DNA of 64,000 nucleotides. Source: Lewinellaceae bacterium (GTDB lineage Bacteria; Bacteroidota; Bacteroidia; Chitinophagales; Saprospiraceae). A model generated the notes under the pieces. It did not search any database. It saw only the letters and a program-made list of their open reading frames with translations, and was not told where the DNA came from. Positions 33,023-41,207 of the stretch are shown in pieces. The stretch is from contig JACJYD010000001.1 of assembly GCA_020636275.1 (NCBI GenBank), forward strand, positions 1,302,001 through 1,366,000, written 5' to 3'. Within the stretch, counting starts at the first letter, position 1; each line of letters begins with the position of its first letter. Position numbers and translations under genes: made by a program.

Positions 33023-34411
33023 ATGTTTGACAAAAATATTTACCAGAAAAGAAGGGAAGAACTCGTTCAAAAGGTCGGAAATGGCCTGATCCTTTTGCTC
33101 GGCAACGATGATGTGGCCTATAACTACAAGGGCAACACCTACGCCCATTTCCGGCAGGACAGCTCGTTCCTCTATTACTTCGGATTGCAACAGGCCGGAC
33201 TCGCTGGCCTGATCGACGCCGAATCCGGCGATGTAACCCTCTTTGGAAACGACCTCACCCTCGAAGATGTCGTGTGGATGGGGCCGCATCCCACATTGGC
33301 GGAACGGGCAGCCGGGGTAGGGGTGACCAAAACGGCGCCTTTCGCTCAATTGGCGCCCCAACTGGCCAAGGCCAAAAGTGCCAGCCGCTCAATCCACTTT
33401 TTGCCGCCTTACCGCTATCGCAATATGTTGCTGCTGCACCAATGGCTCGGCATTCCGGTGGAGGAATTGGGTAAAAAAGCATCGGTGGCATTGATCAAAG
33501 CCGTGGTGAGCCAACGCTCGCACAAGGGACCGGAGGAAGTGGCCGAGATGGAAAAGGCCCTGGCCGTCACCGCCGAAATGCATCTGGCTGTTATGAAAGG
33601 CGCCAAGGCCGGCCGGGTGGAAGCCGAACTGGCCGGCATCGCCGAAGGGATTGCCGCTTCTCATGGCGGGTATCTTTCCTATCCGATCATCCTTTCTATC
33701 AACGGGCATATCCTGCACAACCACGACCACAGCAATGTGCTGAAAAATGGCGACCTGCTGCTGGGGGATTTCGGGGCGGAAACCGAACGTTGCTACGCCG
33801 GCGATATCACCCGCACCTTCCCGGTGGGGGGCAAATTCTCCCAAAAACAAAAAGAGATCTATGAGATCGTATTGCACGCGGAGATGTTGGCCATCAAGTC
33901 CTGCGGCCCGGGTATCCGCTACCGCGACATTCACCTGCAGGCTGCCCGCAATATGTCGGAAGGACTCAAGCAACTGGGCCTGATGAAAGGCGACCTGGAT
34001 GAGGCTGTCGCCCAGGGCGCCCATGCGCTTTTCTTCCCACACGGCCTGGGCCACATGATCGGCCTGGACGTGCATGATATGGAGGACCTCGGCGAGCAAT
34101 ACGTCGGCTACTCCGATTCGGTGCACCGCAGCGATCAGTTCGGTACGGCTTACCTTCGCCTGGCCCGCGAACTGGAGCCCGGCTTCGTCTTCACCGTTGA
34201 ACCCGGCATCTACTTCATCCCCGAACTGATCGACCAGTGGCGGGCAGAGAAGAAGTTCGAGGCGTTCATCAATTACGATGCCGTCGAAGCCTATCGCCAT
34301 TTCGGAGGGGTACGGGTGGAAGATAATGTCTTGATCACGAAAGACGGGCATCGCGTGCTGGGTCCGCCCATCCCGAAACTGGTCCAGGACCTGGAAAGTC
34401 TGATCTCTTAA
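33023..34411 (+). CDS. pepP: aminopeptidase P family M24 metallopeptidase
   Basis: 462 residues, normal for Xaa-Pro aminopeptidase (PepP), which removes an N-terminal residue ahead of proline. The N-terminal creatinase-like domain (1-~180) includes FRQDSSFLYYFGLQQ. The pita-bread catalytic domain carries the five dinuclear-metal ligands: Asp in LLGDFGAETE, Asp in YAGDITRTFPV, His in FFPHGLGHMIGLDVHDM, Glu in FTVEPGIYF and Glu in GGVRVEDNVLIT. No export signal, so cytoplasmic. The 258-bp upstream gap contains the five phased dyads; a perfect hairpin closes the gene. Confidence 0.93.
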   Translation: MFDKNIYQKRREELVQKVGNGLILLLGNDDVAYNYKGNTYAHFRQDSSFLYYFGLQQAGLAGLIDAESGDVTLFGNDLTLEDVVWMGPHPTLAERAAGVGVTKTAPFAQLAPQLAKAKSASRSIHFLPPYRYRNMLLLHQWLGIPVEELGKKASVALIKAVVSQRSHKGPEEVAEMEKALAVTAEMHLAVMKGAKAGRVEAELAGIAEGIAASHGGYLSYPIILSINGHILHNHDHSNVLKNGDLLLGDFGAETERCYAGDITRTFPVGGKFSQKQKEIYEIVLHAEMLAIKSCGPGIRYRDIHLQAARNMSEGLKQLGLMKGDLDEAVAQGAHALFFPHGLGHMIGLDVHDMEDLGEQYVGYSDSVHRSDQFGTAYLRLARELEPGFVFTVEPGIYFIPELIDQWRAEKKFEAFINYDAVEAYRHFGGVRVEDNVLITKDGHRVLGPPIPKLVQDLESLIS

Positions 34412-34446
34412 AACAGGAGGTGCGCCGCCGGCGCACCTCCTGTTTT
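34410..34446. terminator. perfect hairpin with GCC-GCC-GGC tip
   Basis: 17-bp perfect arms, 34410-34426 and 34430-34446, with an apical GCC-GCC-GGC. The left arm starts inside the pepP stop codon and the right arm ends in TTTT then ATTTT; A-rich on the other side, so it could work in both directions. Confidence 0.75.
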
Positions 34447-34515
34447 ATTTTCTACCCAACGGTTTGTGGGGAGATACCCCGTCTTTCTTAAAAGGATTAT
34501 TGAAAAATTTCCTTG

Positions 34516-35367
34516 ATGAAAAAGCTACTTCTCCTTTTGTTGTTGGTGGCGGGGCTGCAGGGGATTGCTTCCGCAGGAGTTTTCTATGAATACTACAACA
34601 TCTACTGCGGGTCGATCCTGGAGTTGGGCCCGGTGGGATTCCCCTTGTGGAACCCGGCCAAGGTGATCAAGGAACCCCTTCATGGACAGGCCCTGATCCT
34701 GACCGATCAACCCTTCCCGGATTCCCTGGTGTATAAGTCCGACTATGGGTATCTCGGACAGGATACCTTTATCGTGGCTTGTGCCCATGCGACCCAGATC
34801 ACCTGCGATACGGGGATCTATATCATTTCCGTGACCGGCTGTCCGCCTATACTCAGTTTTACGGAAGAACATGAAATTACTTGCGACAGCACCCTGACCA
34901 TCACCGGGCTGGGCTTTCCCACCTGGGTGACACCTGAGATCGTCCAGGAACCTGCACACGGAACTGCGGGGTTGTTTCTCGACACCACCCTCTGGCACAC
35001 GCTCAAATATGTGCCGGAAGCGGATTTTACCGGTACGGATACCATCGTGGTGGACTGTGCCCATGCGACCCAGATCACCTGCGAAACGGGTATTTACATC
35101 GTCCACGTCTCCTGCCTGAACAATGTGGCCGGGGAAAAGGAAGGCGAGCTTCGCATTTTTCCCAACCCGGCACAGGAATGGATCCTCATTGACAGTCCGG
35201 ATCCGGTAGAGCGGGTCCGGTTGTACTCTTTGCAGGGGATGCTTCTGCGGGAAGGGGCCGGGAAGCAAGTATGGACCGGGAACCTGCCTCCGGGTGTATA
35301 CCTGCTGGAGGTCTGGGCCGCCGGCCAAAGAGCGGTGCGGAAGGTGTCAGTGGCTGGCAGACGCTGA
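34516..35367 (+). CDS. secreted two-repeat protein with T9SS type A sorting domain
   Basis: 283 residues; I start at ATG 34516 (MKKLLLLLLLVAGLQGIASAG), a signal peptide. Two ~85-residue repeats follow, each with GFPxW, EPxHG and DTxIVxCAHATQITCxTGIYI; the second repeat begins EITCDSTLTITGLGFPTW. They look like cadherin/Ig-type beta-sandwiches with a disulfide. The C-terminus (LRIFPNPAQEWILID...VRLYSLQGMLLREG...LPPGVYLLEV) is the type A signal for type IX secretion and surface attachment. I do not recognise a specific function. Confidence 0.88.
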   Translation: MKKLLLLLLLVAGLQGIASAGVFYEYYNIYCGSILELGPVGFPLWNPAKVIKEPLHGQALILTDQPFPDSLVYKSDYGYLGQDTFIVACAHATQITCDTGIYIISVTGCPPILSFTEEHEITCDSTLTITGLGFPTWVTPEIVQEPAHGTAGLFLDTTLWHTLKYVPEADFTGTDTIVVDCAHATQITCETGIYIVHVSCLNNVAGEKEGELRIFPNPAQEWILIDSPDPVERVRLYSLQGMLLREGAGKQVWTGNLPPGVYLLEVWAAGQRAVRKVSVAGRR

Positions 35368-35491
35368 TCTTTATCATTGCAATTTTCGGGCAAATCGCAA
35401 AATATTGTGGCGAATTAGCAACCTGTTGAAGGACACAAGGGTCCTTGATCGCAGCGTTTTTAATTCTCAACTTAACCAAAAAGCAACCTAC

Positions 35492-36214
35492 ATGAAACGA
35501 TTTGCATGGTTCGCAGGTATCGCGGCGGTTTTAGCGATGCCTTCCTGTTTTTTCTTCAACGACGACGAATTCTGTGTAAATGGCCAGGGCGACCGGGTAG
35601 CGGAGGTCATTTCACTCCCGGACTTCACCGGGATCAAGCTCAACATGGCTGCGGATGTGTATATCAAGCAAGGCCCGGAGCAAAAAGTGGTGGTCGAAGC
35701 CCAGCAAAACATTATCGACATCCTCAACCGGAACGTGCGAAACGGGGTATGGGATATCGAATTCGACCGTTGTGCGTATGATTTTTCCCTGGTCGAAGTC
35801 ACCATCACGGTACCCGATCTGAACCTGATCCGGATCAACGCTTCAGGTGATATCAAGGGCATAGGGCCGTTTGATGCCAATGCCATGGAGATCGTCATCT
35901 CCGGCTCGGGCGACCTTCAAATGGACCTTTCCGCCGATCCGATCGACGCCACGATCAGCGGTTCAGGCGATATCCAGTTAGCGGGTCAAACGCCCAATCT
36001 TTATGTGCAGGTCAGCGGCTCGGGCGATTTCCGGGGTTATGACCTGGAGGCGAAGAATGCCGACATGAAAATCTCCGGATCCGGAAATATCTACTGCCTC
36101 GTGACCGATGACATGAAGGCTAACATCAGCGGCAGCGGGGACATTCATTACAAGGGATTCCCGATGATCGATGTGAATATTTCCGGCAGCGGAGATCTGA
36201 TCAATGAGAATTAG
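35492..36214 (+). CDS. DUF2807 (GIN domain) lipoprotein
   Basis: 240 residues from ATG 35492 (MKRFAWFAGIAAVLAMPSC), a lipoprotein signal with Cys at 19. The frame is open further upstream, but there is no signal there and it would run into the previous gene. The body is a right-handed beta-helix-like DUF2807/GIN domain: it opens with LPDFTGIKLNMAADVYIKQG and then repeats ISGSGDxxx five or more times (ISGSGDLQM, ISGSGDIQL, VSGSGDFRG, ISGSGNIYC, ISGSGDIHY, ISGSGDLIN). Such proteins are envelope-anchored in Bacteroidota; role unknown. Probably not co-transcribed with the T9SS protein upstream (124-bp gap). Confidence 0.9.
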   Translation: MKRFAWFAGIAAVLAMPSCFFFNDDEFCVNGQGDRVAEVISLPDFTGIKLNMAADVYIKQGPEQKVVVEAQQNIIDILNRNVRNGVWDIEFDRCAYDFSLVEVTITVPDLNLIRINASGDIKGIGPFDANAMEIVISGSGDLQMDLSADPIDATISGSGDIQLAGQTPNLYVQVSGSGDFRGYDLEAKNADMKISGSGNIYCLVTDDMKANISGSGDIHYKGFPMIDVNISGSGDLINEN

Positions 36215-36415
36215 TACTTTGTAAACAAAGTACAATAAGACATTCAGCGGGTTGCAACCCGCTGAATGTCTTATTAAACCCGGTTCTGCAGGCTGCGCCC
36301 GCAGAACCGGGTTTAATAAAGTTATTTTTGTTACAGTGCAATTGGCACTTTGTAAACAAAGTATCTTTATGTTTTTTTATAACACATTCAGCGGGCTGCG
36401 CCCGCACATTCAGAT
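36214..36415. repeat. cluster of palindromes in the 319-bp gap
   Basis: In order: GTACTTTG-TAAA-CAAAGTAC (36214-36233, beginning in the stop codon); a 42-bp hairpin with TTGCAA tip (36234-36275); a 39-bp hairpin with GGC-TGC-GCC tip (36276-36314); a second copy of the first palindrome core, ACTTTGTAAACAAAGT (36347-36362); and GCGGGC-TGC-GCCCGC (36391-36405) flanked by CATTCA on both sides. The first three are packed end to end. No gene fits here. Confidence 0.8.
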
Positions 36416-36472
36416 TATATAAAGCTATTAGGTGCCTGAAAAAAATTGTTATTAAAGGGTTCCCATTTCATG

Positions 36473-36511
36473 AAAGAGGAAGGGAAGGTCAAAGGCCTTC
36501 CCTTCCTCTTT
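36473..36511. terminator. hairpin
   Basis: 16-bp perfect arms, 36473-36488 and 36496-36511, seven-base loop, followed by AGTTTATTATTATTTTTG. It lies directly before the Sua5 gene, so it would end upstream transcription or sit at the promoter. Confidence 0.6.
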
Positions 36512-36521
36512 AGTTTATTAT

Positions 36522-36529
36522 TATTTTTG
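36522..36529 (+). promoter_or_regulatory. candidate -7 box TATTTTTG
   Basis: Exact TAnnTTTG only four bases before the ATG at 36534. If used, transcription would start at or inside the start codon, giving a leaderless mRNA. No -33 box is evident. Confidence 0.3.
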
Positions 36530-36533
36530 TAGA

Positions 36534-37490
36534 ATGATCGGCACCGACATTCAACATGCAAAAAATCTCCTGGAGGCGGGGGAGTTGGTGGCCATACCAA
36601 CTGAAACGGTTTATGGCCTCGCTGCCAACGCTTACAATGATAAGGCAGTCTCCGAGATCTTCCGGGTCAAGAACCGGCCTTCCTTTGACCCCTTGATCGT
36701 GCACGTGGGCCGATGGGAACAAGTCGCTGAGTTCGTCGTGGAGATCCCTGAACAAGCGCAGCACCTGGCTGCCCGGTTTATGCCCGGGCCGCTTACCCTT
36801 TTGTTGCCGAAGAACGAGCGATTATCCGATATCGTCACAGCCGGTTCACCGCAGGTGGCCGTGCGGATGCCTAACCACTATCTCACTCAGCAATTACTCC
36901 ATTTGCTTTCTTTTCCGCTGGCTGCACCCAGCGCCAACCCGTTCGGGTATATCAGCCCGACCACAGCCCGCCATGTCGCCGACCAGTTGGATGAACAGGT
37001 GCCTTATATTCTGGATGGAGGCGCCTGTACCATCGGCATTGAATCGACCATTCTGGGCTTTGAAAACGGCACGCCCACCATTTATCGAAAGGGTGGCCTG
37101 ACGATCGAAATGATCGAAGATGCGATCGGCCCGGTAGCCGTAAAGCCCTATTCCACCTCCCAACCCCAGGCCCCGGGGATGCTGCAAAGTCATTACGCGC
37201 CGAGAATTCCCTTAAAAATTGGTGCGATCGGGGAACTTTTATCCGCTTTTGAGCCTAATAGAACAGGCGTGTTGGCCTTTCGGCGAAAAGTGCCGGTCGT
37301 GCCCGCTGCCAACCAGGTGGTACTTTCCAAAAACGGGGATTTCGCGGAAGCAGCGAGAAATCTCTTCGCCGGGATGCGCTATCTCGACGGCCTGGACCTG
37401 GATGTAATTTTGGCGGAACCCGTTCCGGAAATGGGGCTGGGGCGCGCTATCAATGATCGCTTGCGAAGAGCTGCGGCTCAGGAAGGCTAA
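36534..37490 (+). CDS. tsaC: L-threonylcarbamoyladenylate synthase (Sua5/YrdC/YwlC)
   Basis: 318 residues: YrdC domain (1-~200) with the substrate-binding pocket LVAIPTETVYGLAANAYN, KNRPSFDPLIVHV, PGPLTLLLPKN, VAVRMPNH, LAAPSANPFGYISPTTA and IESTILG, and a C-terminal Sua5 domain joined by the characteristic linker APGMLQSHYAPRIPL. The enzyme makes threonylcarbamoyl-AMP for the t6A37 modification of tRNAs that read ANN codons; it is a long, two-domain Sua5-type protein rather than the short TsaC. It is followed after three bases by a MATE transporter, so the two are likely one operon. Confidence 0.94.
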   Translation: MIGTDIQHAKNLLEAGELVAIPTETVYGLAANAYNDKAVSEIFRVKNRPSFDPLIVHVGRWEQVAEFVVEIPEQAQHLAARFMPGPLTLLLPKNERLSDIVTAGSPQVAVRMPNHYLTQQLLHLLSFPLAAPSANPFGYISPTTARHVADQLDEQVPYILDGGACTIGIESTILGFENGTPTIYRKGGLTIEMIEDAIGPVAVKPYSTSQPQAPGMLQSHYAPRIPLKIGAIGELLSAFEPNRTGVLAFRRKVPVVPAANQVVLSKNGDFAEAARNLFAGMRYLDGLDLDVILAEPVPEMGLGRAINDRLRRAAAQEG

Positions 37491-37493
37491 TCT

Positions 37494-38900
37494 ATGGAAT
37501 CGAAACAATCGCGGTGGCGCGTCCTATGGGAGCTCCTGCGCACTTCACTGGACGGGACCGAGAAAACCTATACTACAGGTAGTATCAACCGGGCTATTGT
37601 GCTATTGGCCATTCCCATGGTGTTGGAAATGGCCATGGAGAGCCTTTTCGCAGTGGTCGACGTCTTTTTCGTAGCGCGCGTGGGCGTCGACGCCGTTGCC
37701 ACCGTAGGTCTGACCGAATCGGTTGTCACCATCATTTATTCCCTGGCCATGGGACTCAGCATGGCTGCCACCGCCATGATCGCCCGGCGGGTAGGGGAAG
37801 GAAAATACGATGCGGCGGCCTGGTCGGCCGTTCAGGCTATTTACATCGGACTGATCATCTCTGTCACCCTGGGTGTCCTGGGCCTGGTCTTTGCGAAGGA
37901 TATCCTGCAAGGGATGGGCGGCTCGGAAACGGTGCTCAAGACCGGAGTCGGTTATACCCGGATCATGCTGGGCGGCAATATCGTCATCACCCTGCTTTTC
38001 CTCCTGAACGGCATTTTCCGCGGCGCCGGTGATGCGGCCCTGGCCATGCGGTCCCTTTGGATCGCCAATATTCTCAACATTATCCTCGATCCCTTTTTCA
38101 TCTTTGGCTGGGGGCCTTTTCCGGAACTGGGCGTACAAGGTGCGGCGGTGGCCACTACCATCGGCCGTGGCGCCGGCGTATTGTTCCAGTTGGTCATCCT
38201 TTTCCGCGGTTCGGGTCTGTTGCGCCTGCTTCGGCGGCATCTGATCGTGCGCTGGGACATCATCTGGCGGCAGATCAAAGTGGCGGCAGGAGGAGCGGGG
38301 CAGCACTTTATCGCTTCCGCCAGTTGGATCTTCCTCATGCGGATCATTTCCCAGTTTGGAAGCGAGGTCGTCGCAGGTTATACCATCGCCATCCGGTTGA
38401 TCATTTTTACGATCCTTCCTTCCTGGGGCATTTCAAATGCTGCCGCCACCCTGGTCGGGCAGAACCTGGGGGCGGGTCATCCCGCCCGTGCCGAATCCTC
38501 GGCCTGGCGCTCGGCATTTTACAACATGATCTTCCTGCTTGTCGTGGCGGTGATCTATATGGCAGGGGCCCCTGCACTCATTCGCCTGTTCTCGACAGAG
38601 ACCGCAGTAGTCGAAGCGGGGTCGGTCTGTTTGCGGATCATCAGCGCCGGGTATATTTTTTTCGCCTACGGCATGGTGATCAGCCAGTCCTTCAACGGGG
38701 CCGGCGACACCCGGACGCCTACCATTATCAATTTTTTCTGTTTTTGGATGATGGAGATCCCGCTGGGTTACCTGCTGGCTACCCAGACCGGCTTGGGCTA
38801 TTCCGGCGTGGCCTGGGCAATTACCGTCAGTGAAACGGCCCTGGCGCTCATCTGCATCTGGCTGTTTCGACAGGGAAAATGGAAGACGGTGGAGATATAA
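37494..38900 (+). CDS. MATE family efflux transporter
   Basis: 468 residues with about twelve transmembrane helices. It begins with a short soluble leader and then TGSINRAIVLLAIPMVLEMAMESLFAVVDVFFVARVG, and the second half repeats the fold (ISNAAATLVGQNLGAG; SQSFNGAGDTRTPTIINFF), the two-lobe layout of multidrug and toxic-compound extrusion proteins that use Na+ or H+ gradients. Substrate cannot be predicted. The start at 37494 is three bases after the tsaC stop, suggesting translational coupling. Confidence 0.93.
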   Translation: MESKQSRWRVLWELLRTSLDGTEKTYTTGSINRAIVLLAIPMVLEMAMESLFAVVDVFFVARVGVDAVATVGLTESVVTIIYSLAMGLSMAATAMIARRVGEGKYDAAAWSAVQAIYIGLIISVTLGVLGLVFAKDILQGMGGSETVLKTGVGYTRIMLGGNIVITLLFLLNGIFRGAGDAALAMRSLWIANILNIILDPFFIFGWGPFPELGVQGAAVATTIGRGAGVLFQLVILFRGSGLLRLLRRHLIVRWDIIWRQIKVAAGGAGQHFIASASWIFLMRIISQFGSEVVAGYTIAIRLIIFTILPSWGISNAAATLVGQNLGAGHPARAESSAWRSAFYNMIFLLVVAVIYMAGAPALIRLFSTETAVVEAGSVCLRIISAGYIFFAYGMVISQSFNGAGDTRTPTIINFFCFWMMEIPLGYLLATQTGLGYSGVAWAITVSETALALICIWLFRQGKWKTVEI

Positions 38901-38901
38901 A

Positions 38902-39135
38902 CATGAGACATCCCGAATTTTCTTACGCCATGCCTAATCCCTTGATTTTCAAACTCATCCCCCGACCCCTTCTCTTCAAAGAGAAGGGGAGCTTTTTGAC
39001 TTAGCGAATTTGAAAAGCAATAAATCGGAGTTTAAGTCATTGATTTTCAGCACAAATAGCTCCCCCTCTCTGGAGGAGAGAGGGGGCTGGGGGGGTGAGT
39101 TCGAAATAGGCGGTCAAAATTCGGGATATCTCATG
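38902..39135. repeat. 234-bp nested fold-back element 2
   Basis: Outer arms 38902-38921 and 39116-39135 match at 19 of 20 positions (CATGAGAYATCCCGAATTTT). Inner arms, around 38950-38992 and 39058-39105, pair AAACTCATCCCCCGACCCC- and -GGGGGGGTGAGTT-type sequence and contain their own small hairpins (CTTCTCTTCAAAGAGAAG; CTCTCTGGAGGAGAGAG). It fills the whole gap between the convergent MATE and GH65 genes and shares its terminal sequence with the element at 54162. Confidence 0.75.
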
Positions 39136-39138
39136 TTA

Positions 39139-41172
39139 TTAATGATTGGTAATGACGAATTCCTTATTCTCCACTCCAACCCCTTTAATGATCAGTTTTT
39201 CCCAGGATTTCGGCAGTTTGTAATCCGTCTGCCCGATGCCCTCGTCCGTGATGTGCAGGCCGCCGAAGCCGGATAATACCGCTTGCAACATACCGCCGGC
39301 TCCGGTGGCGAAGTAGGGGTTCGTTCCCCCTGGCGTTTCGGAGATCACGCCAAAAGGCGGTACCTCGTTTTTCTTGTAGCTATCCGAAAAAATAGCCGCG
39401 GCTTTGTCGGGCTCGCCGAGTCGTTGGTACAAGATAGCGAGGATGGCAGCGCCCATCGCCGGACCGTTTGGCGCCATTCGCTCGGCGTAGTAGTCCAGGT
39501 CTTTCCGGACTTGAGCCGGATCGCTGATGATATCCAGGGGATACGCCAGGAGGTTGACATCGGCCTGTTTGATCATCACGCCATCGTAGGTGGCATTTTC
39601 CCGGGTCGTCCCATCGGGGAATTGCAGGATCGGGATATTTTCGGCGACGTGCAACCAGTCGGGATCGGGCTCCAGGCCTAGTTCCAGGGCAGCCTGGGTG
39701 GCATATCGCAATGCGGTGATCGCCATGCCGTTGGTGAAGGCGTTATTGTCGATGTTTTCCTGCCATTCGTTGGCGCCGATCACGTTCTTGATGTCGTAGT
39801 GCCCGGGTCCGTTGCGTTCCACCCGGCTGGCCCAGAATTTGGCGACGTTTTCCAGGATGGGCCAGCCCCGGGTGCGCAGCCATTCCTTGTCGCGGGTTAC
39901 CTGGTAGTATTTCCAGCAGGCCCAGCCCACACACCCGGTGATATGGTGCTGGAACGGCCCGGTCAGGGCCCATACAGGCGTGTCTTCCGATCCGTCGGCA
40001 GCTGATTCCCAGGGGAACATAGCGCCTTCATAGCCATGTGCAAAGGCGTTCTGCTTCGCGGCTTCCAGCCTTTCAAAACGGTATTCGAGGAATGATCTCG
40101 CCATCTCCGGCTGCAGCATCAGGATCGGTGGGTACATCCAAAGTTCGGTATCCCAAAATACGTGGCCGTTGTAGCCCAGGCCCGACAAACCCATGGGAGA
40201 AAGGGAGTAGGACGTGCCTTTCCGGGCGAAGGAGTACAGATGGTACAGGGCGAAACGGATATCCCGGGTCACGTCGTCGTTTCCTACCACTTCAATGTCG
40301 CCGCTTTCCCACAGCTCCTTCCAGGCTTTGACATGGTAGTCGTACAATCGTTGCCGACCTTCCAGCCGGGCGAAGATGGTGAGGCGCTCGGCTTCATTGT
40401 GGGGGTCTTCGTATTGCTCGGAGGAAACCGTGGAGGCTACGATGCTGTAGGTATACGTTTCCCCGGCCTTGATCTTTTTGGTGAATTTCAGCAAATGCCG
40501 GTTGTAATCCCAGTCCTCGTGGATGAGAACGGGTTCCTGCCCGTGTGGCTCTTCGAAGATGAAGCTGTTGCTCGCCGCTACTTTTAGCCGGCCGGAAGGG
40601 CTGTTGGCTACCGAGGTCATCAGCGGGATCTTCACATGGGGCCGGTCGATCTCGGCGTAGTAATTCCGCACATCGCTCAGGTGGTCAGGGGCTTCCAGAA
40701 TGGAGGAAGGCGTGATCGTGATGTCTTTTTTTGCCTTAACCCGGAAGACGATCAGGGCCGTATAGGGCAGATGCCGCAGCGACATCATGGTGCTTTCTAC
40801 CGATGCCTTTTCTTCGAAATCAAAGGAAGTGGTGAAGGTCGCTTCCCGCATGTTCAACACCTGCTTGAAGTTTCGGATGTTGGAGCGGTTAATTTGAACA
40901 TCGTCAATAATAAGATCGGCATTGACGTGGTTGAATGTCTTCAAAATGTTGGAAACCCGGCCTCGCTGGTAGTAGTCGTAAGCGCCGTTCAGGACGACGT
41001 CTTTTACCTTCAGCGGATCGGGCGACGATACGATACCGACTACCCCGTTAGCCACCGTAACGCCGTAGTAGTGGTTGGGGTCGATGTCAGCCGCTTCCAC
41101 CTCCCAGGTGGATTGGCTATGTCCGGTCATCCATATGGATAGAAATCCGATAAAAATGAATGGGTTCCTCAT
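39139..41172 (-). CDS. secreted GH65 family glycoside hydrolase
   Basis: 677 residues with a signal peptide (MRNPFIFIGFLSIWMTGHS). The N-terminal beta-sandwich (~20-280) opens YYGVTVANGVVGIVSS; the (alpha/alpha)6 barrel contains ARKGTSYSLSPMGLSGLGYNGHVFWDTELWMYPP, EGAMFPWESA and, near residue 470, GANEWQENIDNNAFTN, whose first Glu is the family's general acid. GH65 includes kojibiose, maltose and trehalose phosphorylases and also acid trehalases; export to the periplasm and the lack of an obvious phosphate loop favour a hydrolase acting on an alpha-linked disaccharide. Last gene of the SusCD operon. Confidence 0.88.
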   Translation of the reverse strand: MRNPFIFIGFLSIWMTGHSQSTWEVEAADIDPNHYYGVTVANGVVGIVSSPDPLKVKDVVLNGAYDYYQRGRVSNILKTFNHVNADLIIDDVQINRSNIRNFKQVLNMREATFTTSFDFEEKASVESTMMSLRHLPYTALIVFRVKAKKDITITPSSILEAPDHLSDVRNYYAEIDRPHVKIPLMTSVANSPSGRLKVAASNSFIFEEPHGQEPVLIHEDWDYNRHLLKFTKKIKAGETYTYSIVASTVSSEQYEDPHNEAERLTIFARLEGRQRLYDYHVKAWKELWESGDIEVVGNDDVTRDIRFALYHLYSFARKGTSYSLSPMGLSGLGYNGHVFWDTELWMYPPILMLQPEMARSFLEYRFERLEAAKQNAFAHGYEGAMFPWESAADGSEDTPVWALTGPFQHHITGCVGWACWKYYQVTRDKEWLRTRGWPILENVAKFWASRVERNGPGHYDIKNVIGANEWQENIDNNAFTNGMAITALRYATQAALELGLEPDPDWLHVAENIPILQFPDGTTRENATYDGVMIKQADVNLLAYPLDIISDPAQVRKDLDYYAERMAPNGPAMGAAILAILYQRLGEPDKAAAIFSDSYKKNEVPPFGVISETPGGTNPYFATGAGGMLQAVLSGFGGLHITDEGIGQTDYKLPKSWEKLIIKGVGVENKEFVITNH

Positions 41173-41207
41173 GTCGCGTATTCAAAGATTTTATAAAATT
41201 TTTTCCC

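Noticed and set aside
34513..34515. TTG start for the T9SS type A protein
   Set aside because: The adjacent ATG at 34516 gives the same signal peptide and is the normal choice.
38902..39135. Insertion sequence
   Set aside because: Only 234 bp with no transposase frame; a non-autonomous fold-back is the most that can be said.
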